A DNA stretch of 39,271 bases from Thalassolituus sp. UBA1087 (GCA_002314145.1 DCCG01000033.1:1-39271); one strand, 5' to 3'; positions 16,337 through 25,519 are shown, counted from the first letter of the stretch. Translations and numbers: made by a program. The notes: generated by a model from the letters alone, not told the origin.

Positions 16337-17767
16337 ATGCATTTCAAAGATATTCTTGCCCGTCTGCATGACGGACGTCACCTTCAGGTTGCTGCATGGC
16401 AGCTGAATCCGGGTGAATACTGGGCCATTACCGGAACCAATGGCAGTGGTAAAACCGTATTGTCGTTACTGCCCGCAGACGGGGTGGTGCTGAGCAAAGG
16501 CGTGGCAGAGGATCTGCCGGCTCATGTGTCTTATGTCTCGCTGGAAGCCCAGGCTGCGCAGATCGAAACCGAGCGCCGGGAAGACGAAAGCGACCTCACC
16601 GACATGGCCGATAAAGGCACACTCATCCGTGATTTTCTGGCGCCGCTGGACGAGGTGGAAGAGTGGGTGCAAAAACTCGCCATCGGCCACCTGCTGGATT
16701 CCGGCTTCCGGGCATTATCCACCGGCGAAAGCCGCAAAGTGCTGCTGATTCATGCGCTGCGCGAGCGGCCGGATTTGCTGGTACTGGATGAGCCGCTGGA
16801 AGGGCTGGATCAGAACAGCCGCGCGGTATTAAGCGAGGCTCTCGATCAGCTGCAGGCGCAAGGACAGTCGATACTCTGGGTGGCCAACCGGCTGGACGAA
16901 TTACCGTCCTGGATTACCCATGTCGCCTTTATGCACGATGCGCAGCTGGTGTATCAGGGCGCAAAAGACGAGGTACTGGCACAGCCTGAATTGCAGGGCC
17001 TTATGCACTTCGACCGGCCTCTGCCGGAATTTCCAACCGCCGGGCGTGATGCCCTGGTGCTGGAAGACGGTGACCCGCTGGTGGGCATGAAGCATGTTTC
17101 CATCACCTATGGCGAGCGCGAATTATTCTCCGGCCTTAACTGGCGTGTGGAGCCCGGCGTGCACTGGGCCATTCAGGGCCCTAATGGCTGTGGCAAAACC
17201 AGCCTGCTGCAGTTGATTACCGGCGATAACCCGCAGTGCTACCGCAACGATTTAAAACTGTTCGGTATTCAGCGCGGCAGTGGTGAAACCATCTGGGATA
17301 TTAAAAAGCATATCGGCCTGGTGTCGGCATCATTGCAGTGGGAATACCGCGCAACGACCAACGTGCTGAGCACGGTAATATCCGGCTTATACGACAGCAT
17401 TGGTCTGTACCAGAGCACCGGCGATGACGATAAGGTGCTGGCGCTGCAATGGCTGGAGATTATCGGGCTCAGAGACAGAGCCAACCAAAGCCTGCAACAT
17501 CTGTCTTACGGTGAGCAGCGTCTGGTGCTGATTGCCCGCGCACTGATTAAACAGCCGCCGCTGCTGATTCTGGATGAACCCTGTCAGGGGCTGGATGACC
17601 CGAGCCGTATGTTAGTGCTCGCTTTCATTAACCGTCTGGCAGAGCAGAAAGACATTACTCTGCTGTACGTCACCCATCACCCGACGGAAATTCCGCCGGC
17701 GATTGATCATCGTCTGCTGTTCAGTGCAGAAGATGGTCACAGCACCATTGAGCTGGTGGAAGGCTGA
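16337..17767 (+). CDS. modF: Duplicated ABC ATPase, ModF-like
   Basis: Cytoplasmic protein of 476 aa with two ABC ATPase domains and no membrane segment, the ModF/PhrA layout. First domain: Walker A GTNGSGKT, a short ALSTGESRKV signature and Walker B LLVLDEP. Second domain: Walker A GPNGCGKTS, the conserved LFGIQRGSGETIWDIKKHIG stretch, signature LSYGEQR, Walker B LLILDEP and H-loop VTHH. The GSGETIWDIKKHIG segment is shared with E. coli ModF. The cellular role of ModF is poorly defined, and no molybdate transporter is nearby. The start at 16337 has only a weak ribosome site; an ATG at 16333 is in another frame. Confidence 0.9.
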   Translation: MHFKDILARLHDGRHLQVAAWQLNPGEYWAITGTNGSGKTVLSLLPADGVVLSKGVAEDLPAHVSYVSLEAQAAQIETERREDESDLTDMADKGTLIRDFLAPLDEVEEWVQKLAIGHLLDSGFRALSTGESRKVLLIHALRERPDLLVLDEPLEGLDQNSRAVLSEALDQLQAQGQSILWVANRLDELPSWITHVAFMHDAQLVYQGAKDEVLAQPELQGLMHFDRPLPEFPTAGRDALVLEDGDPLVGMKHVSITYGERELFSGLNWRVEPGVHWAIQGPNGCGKTSLLQLITGDNPQCYRNDLKLFGIQRGSGETIWDIKKHIGLVSASLQWEYRATTNVLSTVISGLYDSIGLYQSTGDDDKVLALQWLEIIGLRDRANQSLQHLSYGEQRLVLIARALIKQPPLLILDEPCQGLDDPSRMLVLAFINRLAEQKDITLLYVTHHPTEIPPAIDHRLLFSAEDGHSTIELVEG

Positions 17768-17779
17768 GCAGGCGACGGA

Positions 17780-18010
17780 TCAGATCAGCGCCTGTGGCTT
17801 CGCCGCGGGCTGCGCGTCAGTAGCCCGGTCGTGGGAATAAACGCCGGCCCTGTCGAAGGAATGAACGGCAGCCGTTTCAGGGGTGCGCTCACTGCCGGTA
17901 AAAAACAGGCCCAGGCCCAGCATCAGAATGGTGGCCAGCAACAGAATGCCAGCCCAGCGGATGCGACGGTTATTGGCTGAGAGGGTCAAAGCAGAAAGGG
18001 CTGGTGTCAT
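17780..18010 (-). CDS. Small single-pass membrane protein, possibly iron-regulated
   Basis: Protein of 76 aa with one clear transmembrane helix (IRWAGILLLATILMLGLGLF) after a basic stretch (NNRRIR), and a short polar tail rich in Ala/His/Asp. The AGGAG six bases before the ATG is an excellent ribosome site, which makes it more than a chance reading frame. A Fur-box-like sequence lies at 18066-18084 in its promoter region. It converges with modF and has no partner on its strand. No family was recognised. Confidence 0.65.
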   Translation of the reverse strand: MTPALSALTLSANNRRIRWAGILLLATILMLGLGLFFTGSERTPETAAVHSFDRAGVYSHDRATDAQPAAKPQALI

Positions 18011-18065
18011 ATCCGGCTCCTGCAGGGGATCAGCATTGAAAGATGAAAGTCATCATCCTCCTGTC

Positions 18066-18084
18066 AAAAATGATTATCAATACC
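18066..18084 (-). promoter_or_regulatory. Fur-box-like site
   Basis: On the minus strand the sequence contains TTGATAATCATTTTT, agreeing at about 14 of 19 positions with the Fur consensus, including the full central GATAATCATT. It lies 56-74 bp before the small membrane protein gene. Confidence 0.55.
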
Positions 18085-18271
18085 TTTTATGTTAAGGCCT
18101 GATCAGCCACTATTTCTTCCAATATCAGGTCATCAAATGTCAGGTTGTTGTGTGGCTTCTCATCAGGCCGGGACCTCGCGCTTTGGCCGATCCGTTATAA
18201 ACTGAAACAAGGGCATCCCGCCCGCCGCATGGCGGTTTATTTTATTAGCGCTCTATATCAGGAGCTTTAAT

Positions 18272-19558
18272 TTGATAGGTTCAGTCACCACTACCCGCAA
18301 CGGACAAAAGTACCGGGTTCACAAACGTCAGCTGCGTAAAAAGCTGGATGTGGCTGAACTGACGGCCGGTATGTACGTGGTGGAGCTGGATATTCCGTGG
18401 GAAGAATCCCCGTTTCTGTTTCAGGGCTTTCTGCTGGAAAACGAACAGGACATCCAGACAGTGCAGCAATATTGCCGCTATGTCTGGGTGGATGTGGTGG
18501 AAGAGGACTGGGTCCCGCTGGATGAGACCCGGCAATCCCTGCGCAAGACCCGCACCCGCTATGTGGCCAAGCAGGATATGGCGCGCCAGCTGAGCGAAGC
18601 TAACCGCACTTATCAGGCCACCAAGATGCAGGTGAAGCAGCTGTTTGCCAGTGCTCATCTTGGCCAGGCGCTGAATATGAAGCAGGCCCAGGTGATGGTC
18701 AAAGACTGTGTGCAGCGGGTGATCAGTAATCCCAACGCCATGCTCTGGCTGACGCGTCTGAAACACCAGGATGAATACACCGCCGAACATTCGGTGAATG
18801 TGTCTTTGCTGGCGATCTCTCTGGGCCATCATCTCGATTTAGCACCGTACGAACTGGAAAACCTCGGCATCTGTGGCCTGATGCACGACATCGGCAAAAT
18901 GAAAGTACCGGATGAAATTCTTAACAAACCCGGGCGCTTAACGGCGGAAGAATTTGAAGAAATGGCGCGCCACACCACCTACGCCCGACAGATGCTGATG
19001 GGGCGTTCGGATATTTATCCGGGGGCGGTGGATGTGGCCTGGACACATCATGAACGGCTGGATGGTTCCGGTTATCCGCGTGGTATCGACAGCACGAAAC
19101 TGTCGCTGTTTACCCGCATTGTATCCGTGGTGGATGCCTACGATGCCATGACCAGTGATCGTGTGTATAAAGCCGGGATGTCGTCGCTGGAGGCGATGAA
19201 AATACTGAATAAAAATGCCGGCACCCAGTTTGACCCGGAGGTGGTGAAAAAATTTATCGCCATGATCGGGCTGTATCCGCCGGGGTATTTATTGCAGATG
19301 ACCAATGGCGAAGTGGGGATTATTTTATCGGCGGATGAGGGTTATCACCTGAAACCCAGGGTGATTATGATTCTGGATAAGCATAAACAGCCGCAGCCGG
19401 AGCAGGTGATTAATCTGGCGACTAACCCGCAGGATATGGATGGTATCCCATACAAACCGGCGGGCGTGTTCCGCAGTGGTAACTTTGGTGTGAACGTCAG
19501 CGACTATATTGAACGCGGGCTGCGCATCAAAGGGTTTGAATACAGCCTTAACGATTAA
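18272..19558 (+). CDS. HD-GYP domain c-di-GMP phosphodiesterase
   Basis: Predicted cyclic-di-GMP hydrolase of 428 aa. The first 100 or so residues match the DUF3391 region found before many HD-GYP domains (KLDVAELTAGMYVVELDIPW, FLLENEQDIQTV). The catalytic domain is complete: H173 region AEHSVNV, the HD pair H205-D206 in GLMHDIGK, HHE at 259-261 and the GYP motif at 267-269 (HHERLDGSGYPRG), with DAYDAMTSDRVYK downstream. The start codon is TTG at 18272, supported by AGGAG seven bases before it. It stands alone and converges with a lipoprotein gene two bases away. Activity is inferred from intact metal ligands. Confidence 0.92.
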   Translation: MIGSVTTTRNGQKYRVHKRQLRKKLDVAELTAGMYVVELDIPWEESPFLFQGFLLENEQDIQTVQQYCRYVWVDVVEEDWVPLDETRQSLRKTRTRYVAKQDMARQLSEANRTYQATKMQVKQLFASAHLGQALNMKQAQVMVKDCVQRVISNPNAMLWLTRLKHQDEYTAEHSVNVSLLAISLGHHLDLAPYELENLGICGLMHDIGKMKVPDEILNKPGRLTAEEFEEMARHTTYARQMLMGRSDIYPGAVDVAWTHHERLDGSGYPRGIDSTKLSLFTRIVSVVDAYDAMTSDRVYKAGMSSLEAMKILNKNAGTQFDPEVVKKFIAMIGLYPPGYLLQMTNGEVGIILSADEGYHLKPRVIMILDKHKQPQPEQVINLATNPQDMDGIPYKPAGVFRSGNFGVNVSDYIERGLRIKGFEYSLND

Positions 19559-19559
19559 A

Positions 19560-20702
19560 TCACTGCGCTGAGTCCGTGCCGTTTTGCGGCGCGTCGTCTT
19601 TCTGAGCCGTGTTTTCCTGAGCGCTGTTTTCCTGAGCGCTGGTTTCCTGGGTAGTTTGTGCCGGCGCTTCTGTTTCTGCCGGTGCAGCAGCAGACGCTTC
19701 GCTGTTTGCCTGAGGCTGGCTGCTCTGGCCCTTCGCGGCGCTTTCCAGTGTTTTATGATACTGGCGTTCGCGCTCCCGCAGTGCCTGAATAATGGCCAGT
19801 GCCTGATCACGCAGTTCCATATGACGCAGGTCATCGCCTTCAATTGCGGCGGAAATATCGTGCAGATAATTCTCAAAATCCAGTGCTTTCTGTTCGGCTT
19901 CTGCCGGTTTCAGCTTCTGTAATTTTTCCGCCGCCCGGCCGACGTACAGCGCATGCTGAGCTTTGCGTAACGCGGCGAGCCCCACTTCTTCGCTGTGTTG
20001 GCGGTCTTTATAGTGTTCAAGGATGGTCTGGCGCGCGCTTTCTACCACGGCTTCGGCGGCAGCAAAAGTGGCCGGTGCATTGTGATCCGCGTCTTCATCT
20101 TCCGCCTGTTCCAGCGTCTGTTCCGCCGGACGCCAGTGAATGGCCAGCATGGCCTCGGGTTCCAGTTCGGTCAGTTCTTCCAGCACGGCAGCAGATTTCT
20201 TCACGGCTTTTTCTTTATTACCGGCTTCAATCAGGGTGATCAGATCTTTCATATCGTCCATGGCATCGGCGTAATCATCGGCCAGAACCTTATCGGCATG
20301 AATATCCTGCAAGACCGACTTTTGTGTCAGCAAAGGTAACAGGGTGCTTTCCACCTCCTGTTTATTATCCAGAGCGGTTTTCAACAGGGTCTGTACCAGC
20401 GCGGAAGACTGAATCAGGGCATCGCGGTCGCCGGATAAATCACTGCGCTGCACATCTTTCATAGCTGCTTGCAGGCGTTCCATATGCAGCGGGGCATAAA
20501 AGGCCAGTTCTTCCTGACGGGCTTTGTCATAGGCCTGTTCGGCGGCGCGCAGTGCTTTATCACTGTCGTTGCCCAGCGCGTCGGCCATCTGACTGGTCAG
20601 GTCCGGCAGGTTATCAATCTCAGCAATCTGAGGCGTGGAGCAGGCTGCTAACAGGAAGGCTGGCAGCAGCAGGAAGGAAAAAGAAGAAACAGGATGCGAC
20701 AT
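19560..20702 (-). CDS. Lipoprotein with helical domain and Gln/Ala/Glu-rich tail
   Basis: Protein of 380 aa. The lipobox LLAAC (Cys21) follows a hydrophobic signal. Most of the protein is charged and helical, with an Asp/Glu/Ala/Lys-rich pattern suggesting coiled coils (AAMKDVQRSDLSGDRDALI, LRKAQHALYVGRAAEKLQ). The last 60 residues are low complexity, with SAQEN/TAQKD-like repeats. There is no strong ribosome site. It lies directly behind the ilvD terminator, leaving only 18 bases between hairpin and ATG. Function is unknown; an outer-membrane or periplasmic structural role is possible. Confidence 0.8.
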   Translation of the reverse strand: MSHPVSSFSFLLLPAFLLAACSTPQIAEIDNLPDLTSQMADALGNDSDKALRAAEQAYDKARQEELAFYAPLHMERLQAAMKDVQRSDLSGDRDALIQSSALVQTLLKTALDNKQEVESTLLPLLTQKSVLQDIHADKVLADDYADAMDDMKDLITLIEAGNKEKAVKKSAAVLEELTELEPEAMLAIHWRPAEQTLEQAEDEDADHNAPATFAAAEAVVESARQTILEHYKDRQHSEEVGLAALRKAQHALYVGRAAEKLQKLKPAEAEQKALDFENYLHDISAAIEGDDLRHMELRDQALAIIQALRERERQYHKTLESAAKGQSSQPQANSEASAAAPAETEAPAQTTQETSAQENSAQENTAQKDDAPQNGTDSAQ

Positions 20703-20720
20703 ACAACTAACCGTAAAAAT

Positions 20721-20762
20721 AATAAAAGCCCGTACAAAAATATCTCTGTACGGGCTTTTATT
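20721..20762 (-). terminator. Terminator of ilvD
   Basis: Sixteen-bp perfect stem with arms AATAAAAGCCCGTACA and TGTACGGGCTTTTATT and a 10-base loop. The minus strand continues ATTTTTACGG. The structure is nearly symmetrical and would work in both directions. Confidence 0.9.
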
Positions 20763-20798
20763 ATACGGATGATTTTCGTTAAGTCGTGAACGAAGATC

Positions 20799-22634
20799 TC
20801 AATCGAGCATAGATTTGTCACGTACCGCGCCTTTATCAGCGCTGGTGGCAAATTTGGCATAGGCTTTCAGGGCTGTGCTGACTTTACGTTCACGCACTTC
20901 TGCCGGTTTCCAGCCTTTGGCATCCTGCTCGCTGCGGCGCTGATTCAGCACCTCATCACTCAGCTGCACATCAATGCGGCGCGCCGGGATGTCGATTTTA
21001 ATCGGGTCGCCATCCTGCAGCAGACCAATGGCACCACCTGCTGCGGCTTCCGGCGAACAGTGGCCAATGGACAGACCAGAGGTACCGCCGGAGAAACGGC
21101 CATCGGTCAGCAGCGCACAGGCTTTGCCCAGACCCTTGGATTTCAGGTAAGACGTGGGGTAGAGCATTTCCTGCATACCCGGACCACCTTTTGGCCCTTC
21201 GTAGCGGATGATCACCACGTCTCCGGCACTGACTTCATCTCCCAGAATGCCTTTGACGGCGCTGTCCTGAGATTCAAAGATTTTCGCTTTGCCTTCAAAC
21301 ACCAGAATGGATTCATCCACCCCGGCGGTTTTAACCACACAGCCGTCTTCGGCGATGTTGCCGTACAGTACCGCCAGGCCACCTTCTTTGGAGAAGGCAT
21401 GCTCCATATCGCGGATACAGCCTTCGGCACGGTCACCGTCCAGTGTTGGCCAGCGGGTTGACTGACTGAAGGCCTGCTGAGTCGGAATACCGGCCGGGCC
21501 GGCTTTAAAGAATTCCACTACCTCAGGCGATGGGCTGCGCATGATGTCCCATTTATCCAGCGCGTCTTTCATGGTCTTGCTGTGCACTGTCGGCAGATCA
21601 TTATGCAGCAGTCCGGCGCGGTCAATTTCACCCAGAATCCCCATGATGCCACCGGCACGGTGAACATCTTCGATGTGGTATTTAGGCGTATTGGGCGCCA
21701 CTTTACACAGTTGCGGCACCTTGCGGGACAGGGCGTCGATTTCCGGCATGCCGAAATCCACTTCCGCTTCCTGAGCGGCGGCCAGCAAATGCAGAATCGT
21801 GTTAGTCGAACCACCCATGACGATATCCAGCGTCATGGCGTTCTCGAAGGCTTTGACGCTGGCGATGGAACGCGGCAGCACGGATTCATCATCCTGCTCG
21901 TAATAACGCTTGGCGTTGGCAACCACCAGACGGGCGGCTTCCAGGAATAATTCCTCGCGGTCAGCATGGGTCGCCACCACGGTACCGTTGCCCGGCAGTG
22001 ACAGACCAATGGCCTCGGTCAGGCAGTTCATCGAGTTGGCGGTGAACATACCGGAGCAGGAACCACAGGTCGGGCAGGCGCTGCGCTCGTATTCTTCGAC
22101 TTTCTCGTCGGAGGCAGAATCGTCAGCGGCGATCACCATGGCGTCTACCAGGTCCAGCTTATGCTCTGACAGCTTGGTTTTACCGGCTTCCATCGGGCCA
22201 CCGGAAACAAACACCACCGGAATATTCAGGCGCAGGGCGGCCATCAGCATTCCCGGGGTGATTTTGTCGCAGTTGGAAATACACACCAGTGCATCCGCGC
22301 AGTGAGCGTTCACCATGTATTCCACGGAGTCGGCGATGATTTCACGGCTTGGCAGGCTGTACAGCATGCCGTCGTGACCCATGGCGATACCGTCGTCCAC
22401 CGCGATAGTGTTGAATTCTTTTGCCACCCCGCCGGCTTTTTCAATTTCACGCGCAACCAGTTGCCCCATGTCTTTCAGATGCACATGGCCCGGTACAAAC
22501 TGGGTGAAAGAGTTAGCAACGGCGATGATGGGCTTATGGAAATCATCGTCTTTCATCCCGGTGGCACGCCACAGCGCACGGGCTCCGGCCATATTACGGC
22601 CGCCGGTAGACGTCTTGGAACGATACTCAGGCAT
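20799..22634 (-). CDS. ilvD: Dihydroxy-acid dehydratase
   Basis: Enzyme of branched-chain amino acid and pantothenate synthesis, converting 2,3-dihydroxy-isovalerate and -methylvalerate to the 2-keto acids. It has 611 aa and is close to E. coli IlvD over its whole length. Iron-sulfur and active-site stretches are visible: ISNCDKITPGM, ERSACPTCGSCSGMFTAN, GPKGGPGMQEMLYPTS and DGRFSGGTSGLSIGH. The start at 22634 (MPEYRSKTSTGGRNMAGARA) matches the family N-terminus; the longer reading adds 14 unlike residues. It has its own terminator and no ilv neighbours here. Confidence 0.97.
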   Translation of the reverse strand: MPEYRSKTSTGGRNMAGARALWRATGMKDDDFHKPIIAVANSFTQFVPGHVHLKDMGQLVAREIEKAGGVAKEFNTIAVDDGIAMGHDGMLYSLPSREIIADSVEYMVNAHCADALVCISNCDKITPGMLMAALRLNIPVVFVSGGPMEAGKTKLSEHKLDLVDAMVIAADDSASDEKVEEYERSACPTCGSCSGMFTANSMNCLTEAIGLSLPGNGTVVATHADREELFLEAARLVVANAKRYYEQDDESVLPRSIASVKAFENAMTLDIVMGGSTNTILHLLAAAQEAEVDFGMPEIDALSRKVPQLCKVAPNTPKYHIEDVHRAGGIMGILGEIDRAGLLHNDLPTVHSKTMKDALDKWDIMRSPSPEVVEFFKAGPAGIPTQQAFSQSTRWPTLDGDRAEGCIRDMEHAFSKEGGLAVLYGNIAEDGCVVKTAGVDESILVFEGKAKIFESQDSAVKGILGDEVSAGDVVIIRYEGPKGGPGMQEMLYPTSYLKSKGLGKACALLTDGRFSGGTSGLSIGHCSPEAAAGGAIGLLQDGDPIKIDIPARRIDVQLSDEVLNQRRSEQDAKGWKPAEVRERKVSTALKAYAKFATSADKGAVRDKSMLD

Positions 22635-22750
22635 GGTGTCTCTCGTCTTTATTGTCGGAGGAATAACAGGGCGCATATTGTATCAGTCAGCGCGCCACAG
22701 CTCATCCGCCGATTTTCACTGCTGAGTTGCAAACAGTTTTCCACGTATTC

Positions 22751-22771
22751 TGTGGATAAAATTGTGAATAT
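22751..22771 (-). promoter_or_regulatory. DnaA-box-like pair 1
   Basis: TGTGGATAA at 22751-22759 is the exact complement of the TTATCCACA box. TGTGAATAT at 22763-22771 matches 8 of 9 of the complement of TTATNCACA. The starts are 12 bp apart, in the same orientation. Confidence 0.5.
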
Positions 22772-22980
22772 CTTATGAGTTACTGTCTGTATTGCAGATA
22801 ATAACGGCCTCTGTGACAGATTGGTTAAAGTTTGATCCTTTCCCGTATCTCATACGAAATCCATATAAAAGCCCGCCATGCAAGGGTTTTAGCAAAAATA
22901 TTTCAAAGTATTTCAGATGCTTAACACGGGTTTGTTGTGTCGGATGTCAAGTGTTGACAGTAATAAGTATGAATTATCTC

Positions 22981-23001
22981 TGTGGATAACTTTGTGGGTA
23001 A
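22981..23001 (-). promoter_or_regulatory. DnaA-box-like pair 2
   Basis: TGTGGATAA at 22981-22989 is again exact, and TGTGGGTAA at 22993-23001 matches 8 of 9. The orientation and 12-bp spacing equal those of pair 1, which lies 230 bp upstream. Confidence 0.5.
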
Positions 23002-23146
23002 GCTGGTGGTGCCCTGTGGGAACAGCAGTGTAAAAACAGATTCAGCCTTCTGGCGTATCAGGTGACGTTACAATCGCCGCCGGATCTTCGTGGGTGGATA
23101 CCTTCGCAGAACCTGTAGGCTAATTCCCTCAATTAAGGATGAACAG

Positions 23147-24007
23147 ATGAGATCAATGATAATACTTCTGCTGGCAGTACTGTCGGTTTCCTGTGGTCAG
23201 GAGCAGGCGGATAAAGCAGAGGCTACCGGCACAGATAGCACAGGCGCTGAATTTACCCCGGCATCAAAGCAGGATAAGTGGAAAGCGGATACGGCCCTGT
23301 ATCTGTACCAGACACTGGCCAAATATAACTTTGATTACGCCGCTGAAAATTACGTCACCGACCCTGACGCAGTGCTGGCGCTGAAAAATGGCTGGCGCCT
23401 GAAAGCTGACAGCTTCCGGGTAAAAGAAGTGAATGACGATGGCGTGGTGATGGGTTTCTCCCGCTTCTGTTACCCGGAGCTGGATGTACAGGTGTACATG
23501 GTGCAGCGCGGTCAGCGTTATTACGTAGAATTCGGCCGCACCATGCGTGAGCAGATGCGTGATCCGGCCGCACGCCAGGCAAAGCCGGTACGACAATATT
23601 GCTACGATTTTAACAATCAGCCACTGACCGGCAGTATTATGAAAACGCCCTGGACCGCTGACCGGGTGGAAATATCCAGCATGGAGTTTGCCAGTGGGCC
23701 GCGCCTGACCATCGATATTGTCAGCAGCGCCTGTACCTCGTACCCCGACTGTAAGTACATGGACGAAGCCGATGGCTCCGGCTTTGTGGTGGGTGTCAGC
23801 AGTCTTGATCTGAACGGTTCCGGCGGCAACCTGGGTAACAGCGAATACGTGACGGTTTCGGCTCCCAATATACAGAGCTTAAATCTGCGCCAGGGCAGTT
23901 ACCGGGTTACTCACCTGGAGAACGGTAAAATCCGGCTGGAACTGGCCGTTACCGGTGAAGAATCAGTAGAGCTGAACGGCTATGTTGAATTCACTTTGCC
24001 AGAGTAA
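23147..24007 (+). CDS. Hypothetical lipoprotein
   Basis: Protein of 286 aa with a short signal and lipobox LSVSC (Cys16), followed by a Thr/Ser/Ala/Glu linker. The rest looks like a beta-rich periplasmic domain with several cysteines (SRFCYPELDVQVYMVQ, RQYCYDF, SSACTSYPDCKYM). The ATG at 23147 with AAGGA eight bases before it is chosen over an upstream in-frame start at 23090, which would hide the signal. No known family was recognised. It stands alone before the RNase J gene. Confidence 0.8.
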   Translation: MRSMIILLLAVLSVSCGQEQADKAEATGTDSTGAEFTPASKQDKWKADTALYLYQTLAKYNFDYAAENYVTDPDAVLALKNGWRLKADSFRVKEVNDDGVVMGFSRFCYPELDVQVYMVQRGQRYYVEFGRTMREQMRDPAARQAKPVRQYCYDFNNQPLTGSIMKTPWTADRVEISSMEFASGPRLTIDIVSSACTSYPDCKYMDEADGSGFVVGVSSLDLNGSGGNLGNSEYVTVSAPNIQSLNLRQGSYRVTHLENGKIRLELAVTGEESVELNGYVEFTLPE

Positions 24008-24078
24008 TTTAGCTGGTCAGCGTTTACTTCCCTTCTGATTGTGTTCAACATTCTGTTGTTGCATCTGCAGGTGCGCCT

Positions 24079-24109
24079 GCGCAGCCACGCCCCAAGTGGC
24101 AGGCTGCGC
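24079..24109 (+). other. Hairpin between lipoprotein and RNase J genes
   Basis: Arms GCGCAGCC and GGCTGCGC, 15 bases apart, with no T run. It may be a weak terminator of the lipoprotein gene or a leader structure of the nuclease mRNA. Confidence 0.35.
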
Positions 24110-24136
24110 GGTTAATAACACACAACCGGACCACAC

Positions 24137-25519
24137 ATGACCCCTTCCGACAAGGATCTCGTATTTCTGCCATTAGGCGGCACCGGCGAGATCGGCATGA
24201 ATATGAACCTCTACGGCCACGACGACCGCTGGCTGATGGTGGATTGTGGCGTCACCTTTCCCAAACCCGGGCGCGTCAGTGCCGACGGCACCGTGCATCA
24301 CAGCGGTGAACCGGATATTCAGATGCCGGACCCGGAATTTATCGCCGCCCGGCGCGATAAGCTGGCCGGGCTTATCATTACTCACGCCCACGAAGATCAC
24401 GTTGGCGCCGTGCCTTATTTATGGGAGCAGCTGCGCTGCCCGATCTACTGCACGCGTTTTACCGCCGAAGTGCTGAAGAAAAAACTCGCCGAACACGCGC
24501 TCTTACATCGGGTAAAAATCATCATTCCTGAACTCGGTGAGCGGGTGAATATCGGGCCGTTTGAAGTGGAGTGGTTAGCGCTGACTCACTCCATACCCGA
24601 CCCCAATGCATTAATGATCCGCACGCCGCTGGGCAATATTTTCCACACCGGCGACTGGAAGCTCGACCCCGACCCGGTGGTCGGCCACGGCTACAAAAAA
24701 GAAACCTACACCCAGCTGGCCGAAGAAGGCGTACGCCTGATGGTATGCGACTCCACCAACGCCACAGTGAGTGGTCACTCCGCCTCCGAAGGCGCGTTAT
24801 ACAAAGGTTTATTACAGGCGACAGAATCTGCACCGGGGCGTGTAGTGGTGACCTGTTTTGGCTCCAACATTGCGCGTTTATTAACTCTGTCGCGCATCGC
24901 AGAACAGACCGGCCGCTATATGGGCCTGATGGGCCGCTCGCTGATTAATATGCATCAGTGCGCCAAACGTGCGGGTATCTGGCCATTCGATGCCGGTTCT
25001 ATTCAGGCCGGGCATTTAGGTTACTTACCGCGTAACGAAGTGCTGGCTGTCGCCACCGGTAGCCAGGGCGAACCGCGCACCGCACTGCGCCGTTTAGCCG
25101 CCGGTACTCACCCGGATTTTGAGCTGGAAGCCGGCGACCGGGTGATTTTCAGCGCCCGCGCGATTCCGGGTAATGAAGAAGCCATTCACGGGCTGATCCA
25201 CCAGTTACAGGGCATGGGCGTCGAAGTCATCACCGCTGATGATACTGAACAGCCCATCCACGCCTCCGGCCACCCGGCGCAGGAAGAACTGCAGACCCTG
25301 TATTCCTGGGTGCAGCCGGATATCGCCATCCCCGTGCACGGCGAAGATATTCATATGCGCGACCATGCAAAACTGGCCACCGCCTCAGGTGTAGAACGCA
25401 CCATGACCGGCCGCAACGGCGATGTTTTTATGATCGCCCCGGTGCCCGGCATTCAGCGGCAGAAAGTACATACCGGCCGCCTGGGCTGGGAGAAAGGGAA
25501 GTTAGTGCGGGTGGTTTAA
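24137..25519 (+). CDS. rnj: RNase J-like metallo-beta-lactamase/beta-CASP ribonuclease
   Basis: Protein of 460 aa with the RNase J opening LVFLPLGGTGEIGMNMNLYG and the metal motif THAHEDHVGA (H83, H85, D87, H88). IFHTGDWKLDPDPV and DSTNATVSGHS follow, with the beta-CASP part and late motifs SGHPAQEEL and IPVHGE. RNase J enzymes degrade or process RNA by 5'-exo and endonuclease action. The C-terminal domain of the Bacillus enzymes is absent (they have about 555 aa), so this is the shorter proteobacterial form. RNase J is uncommon in gammaproteobacteria, which usually rely on RNase E. No gene partner is visible. Confidence 0.88.
   Translation: MTPSDKDLVFLPLGGTGEIGMNMNLYGHDDRWLMVDCGVTFPKPGRVSADGTVHHSGEPDIQMPDPEFIAARRDKLAGLIITHAHEDHVGAVPYLWEQLRCPIYCTRFTAEVLKKKLAEHALLHRVKIIIPELGERVNIGPFEVEWLALTHSIPDPNALMIRTPLGNIFHTGDWKLDPDPVVGHGYKKETYTQLAEEGVRLMVCDSTNATVSGHSASEGALYKGLLQATESAPGRVVVTCFGSNIARLLTLSRIAEQTGRYMGLMGRSLINMHQCAKRAGIWPFDAGSIQAGHLGYLPRNEVLAVATGSQGEPRTALRRLAAGTHPDFELEAGDRVIFSARAIPGNEEAIHGLIHQLQGMGVEVITADDTEQPIHASGHPAQEELQTLYSWVQPDIAIPVHGEDIHMRDHAKLATASGVERTMTGRNGDVFMIAPVPGIQRQKVHTGRLGWEKGKLVRVV

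Larger units (their letters stand above)
22635..23146. other. AT-rich intergenic region with DnaA-box-like pairs
   Basis: Gap of 512 bp between ilvD and a lipoprotein gene transcribed away from it. It is visibly more AT-rich than the surrounding core and has no convincing gene. It holds two pairs of DnaA-box-like sequences (listed separately) and a TTGACA at about 22955. Confidence 0.7.

Noticed and set aside
22735..23001. Chromosomal replication origin
   Set aside because: DnaA boxes are present, but no dnaA, dnaN, gidA or rpmH lies nearby, and no AT-rich 13-mer series was found. I kept only the DnaA-box observation.
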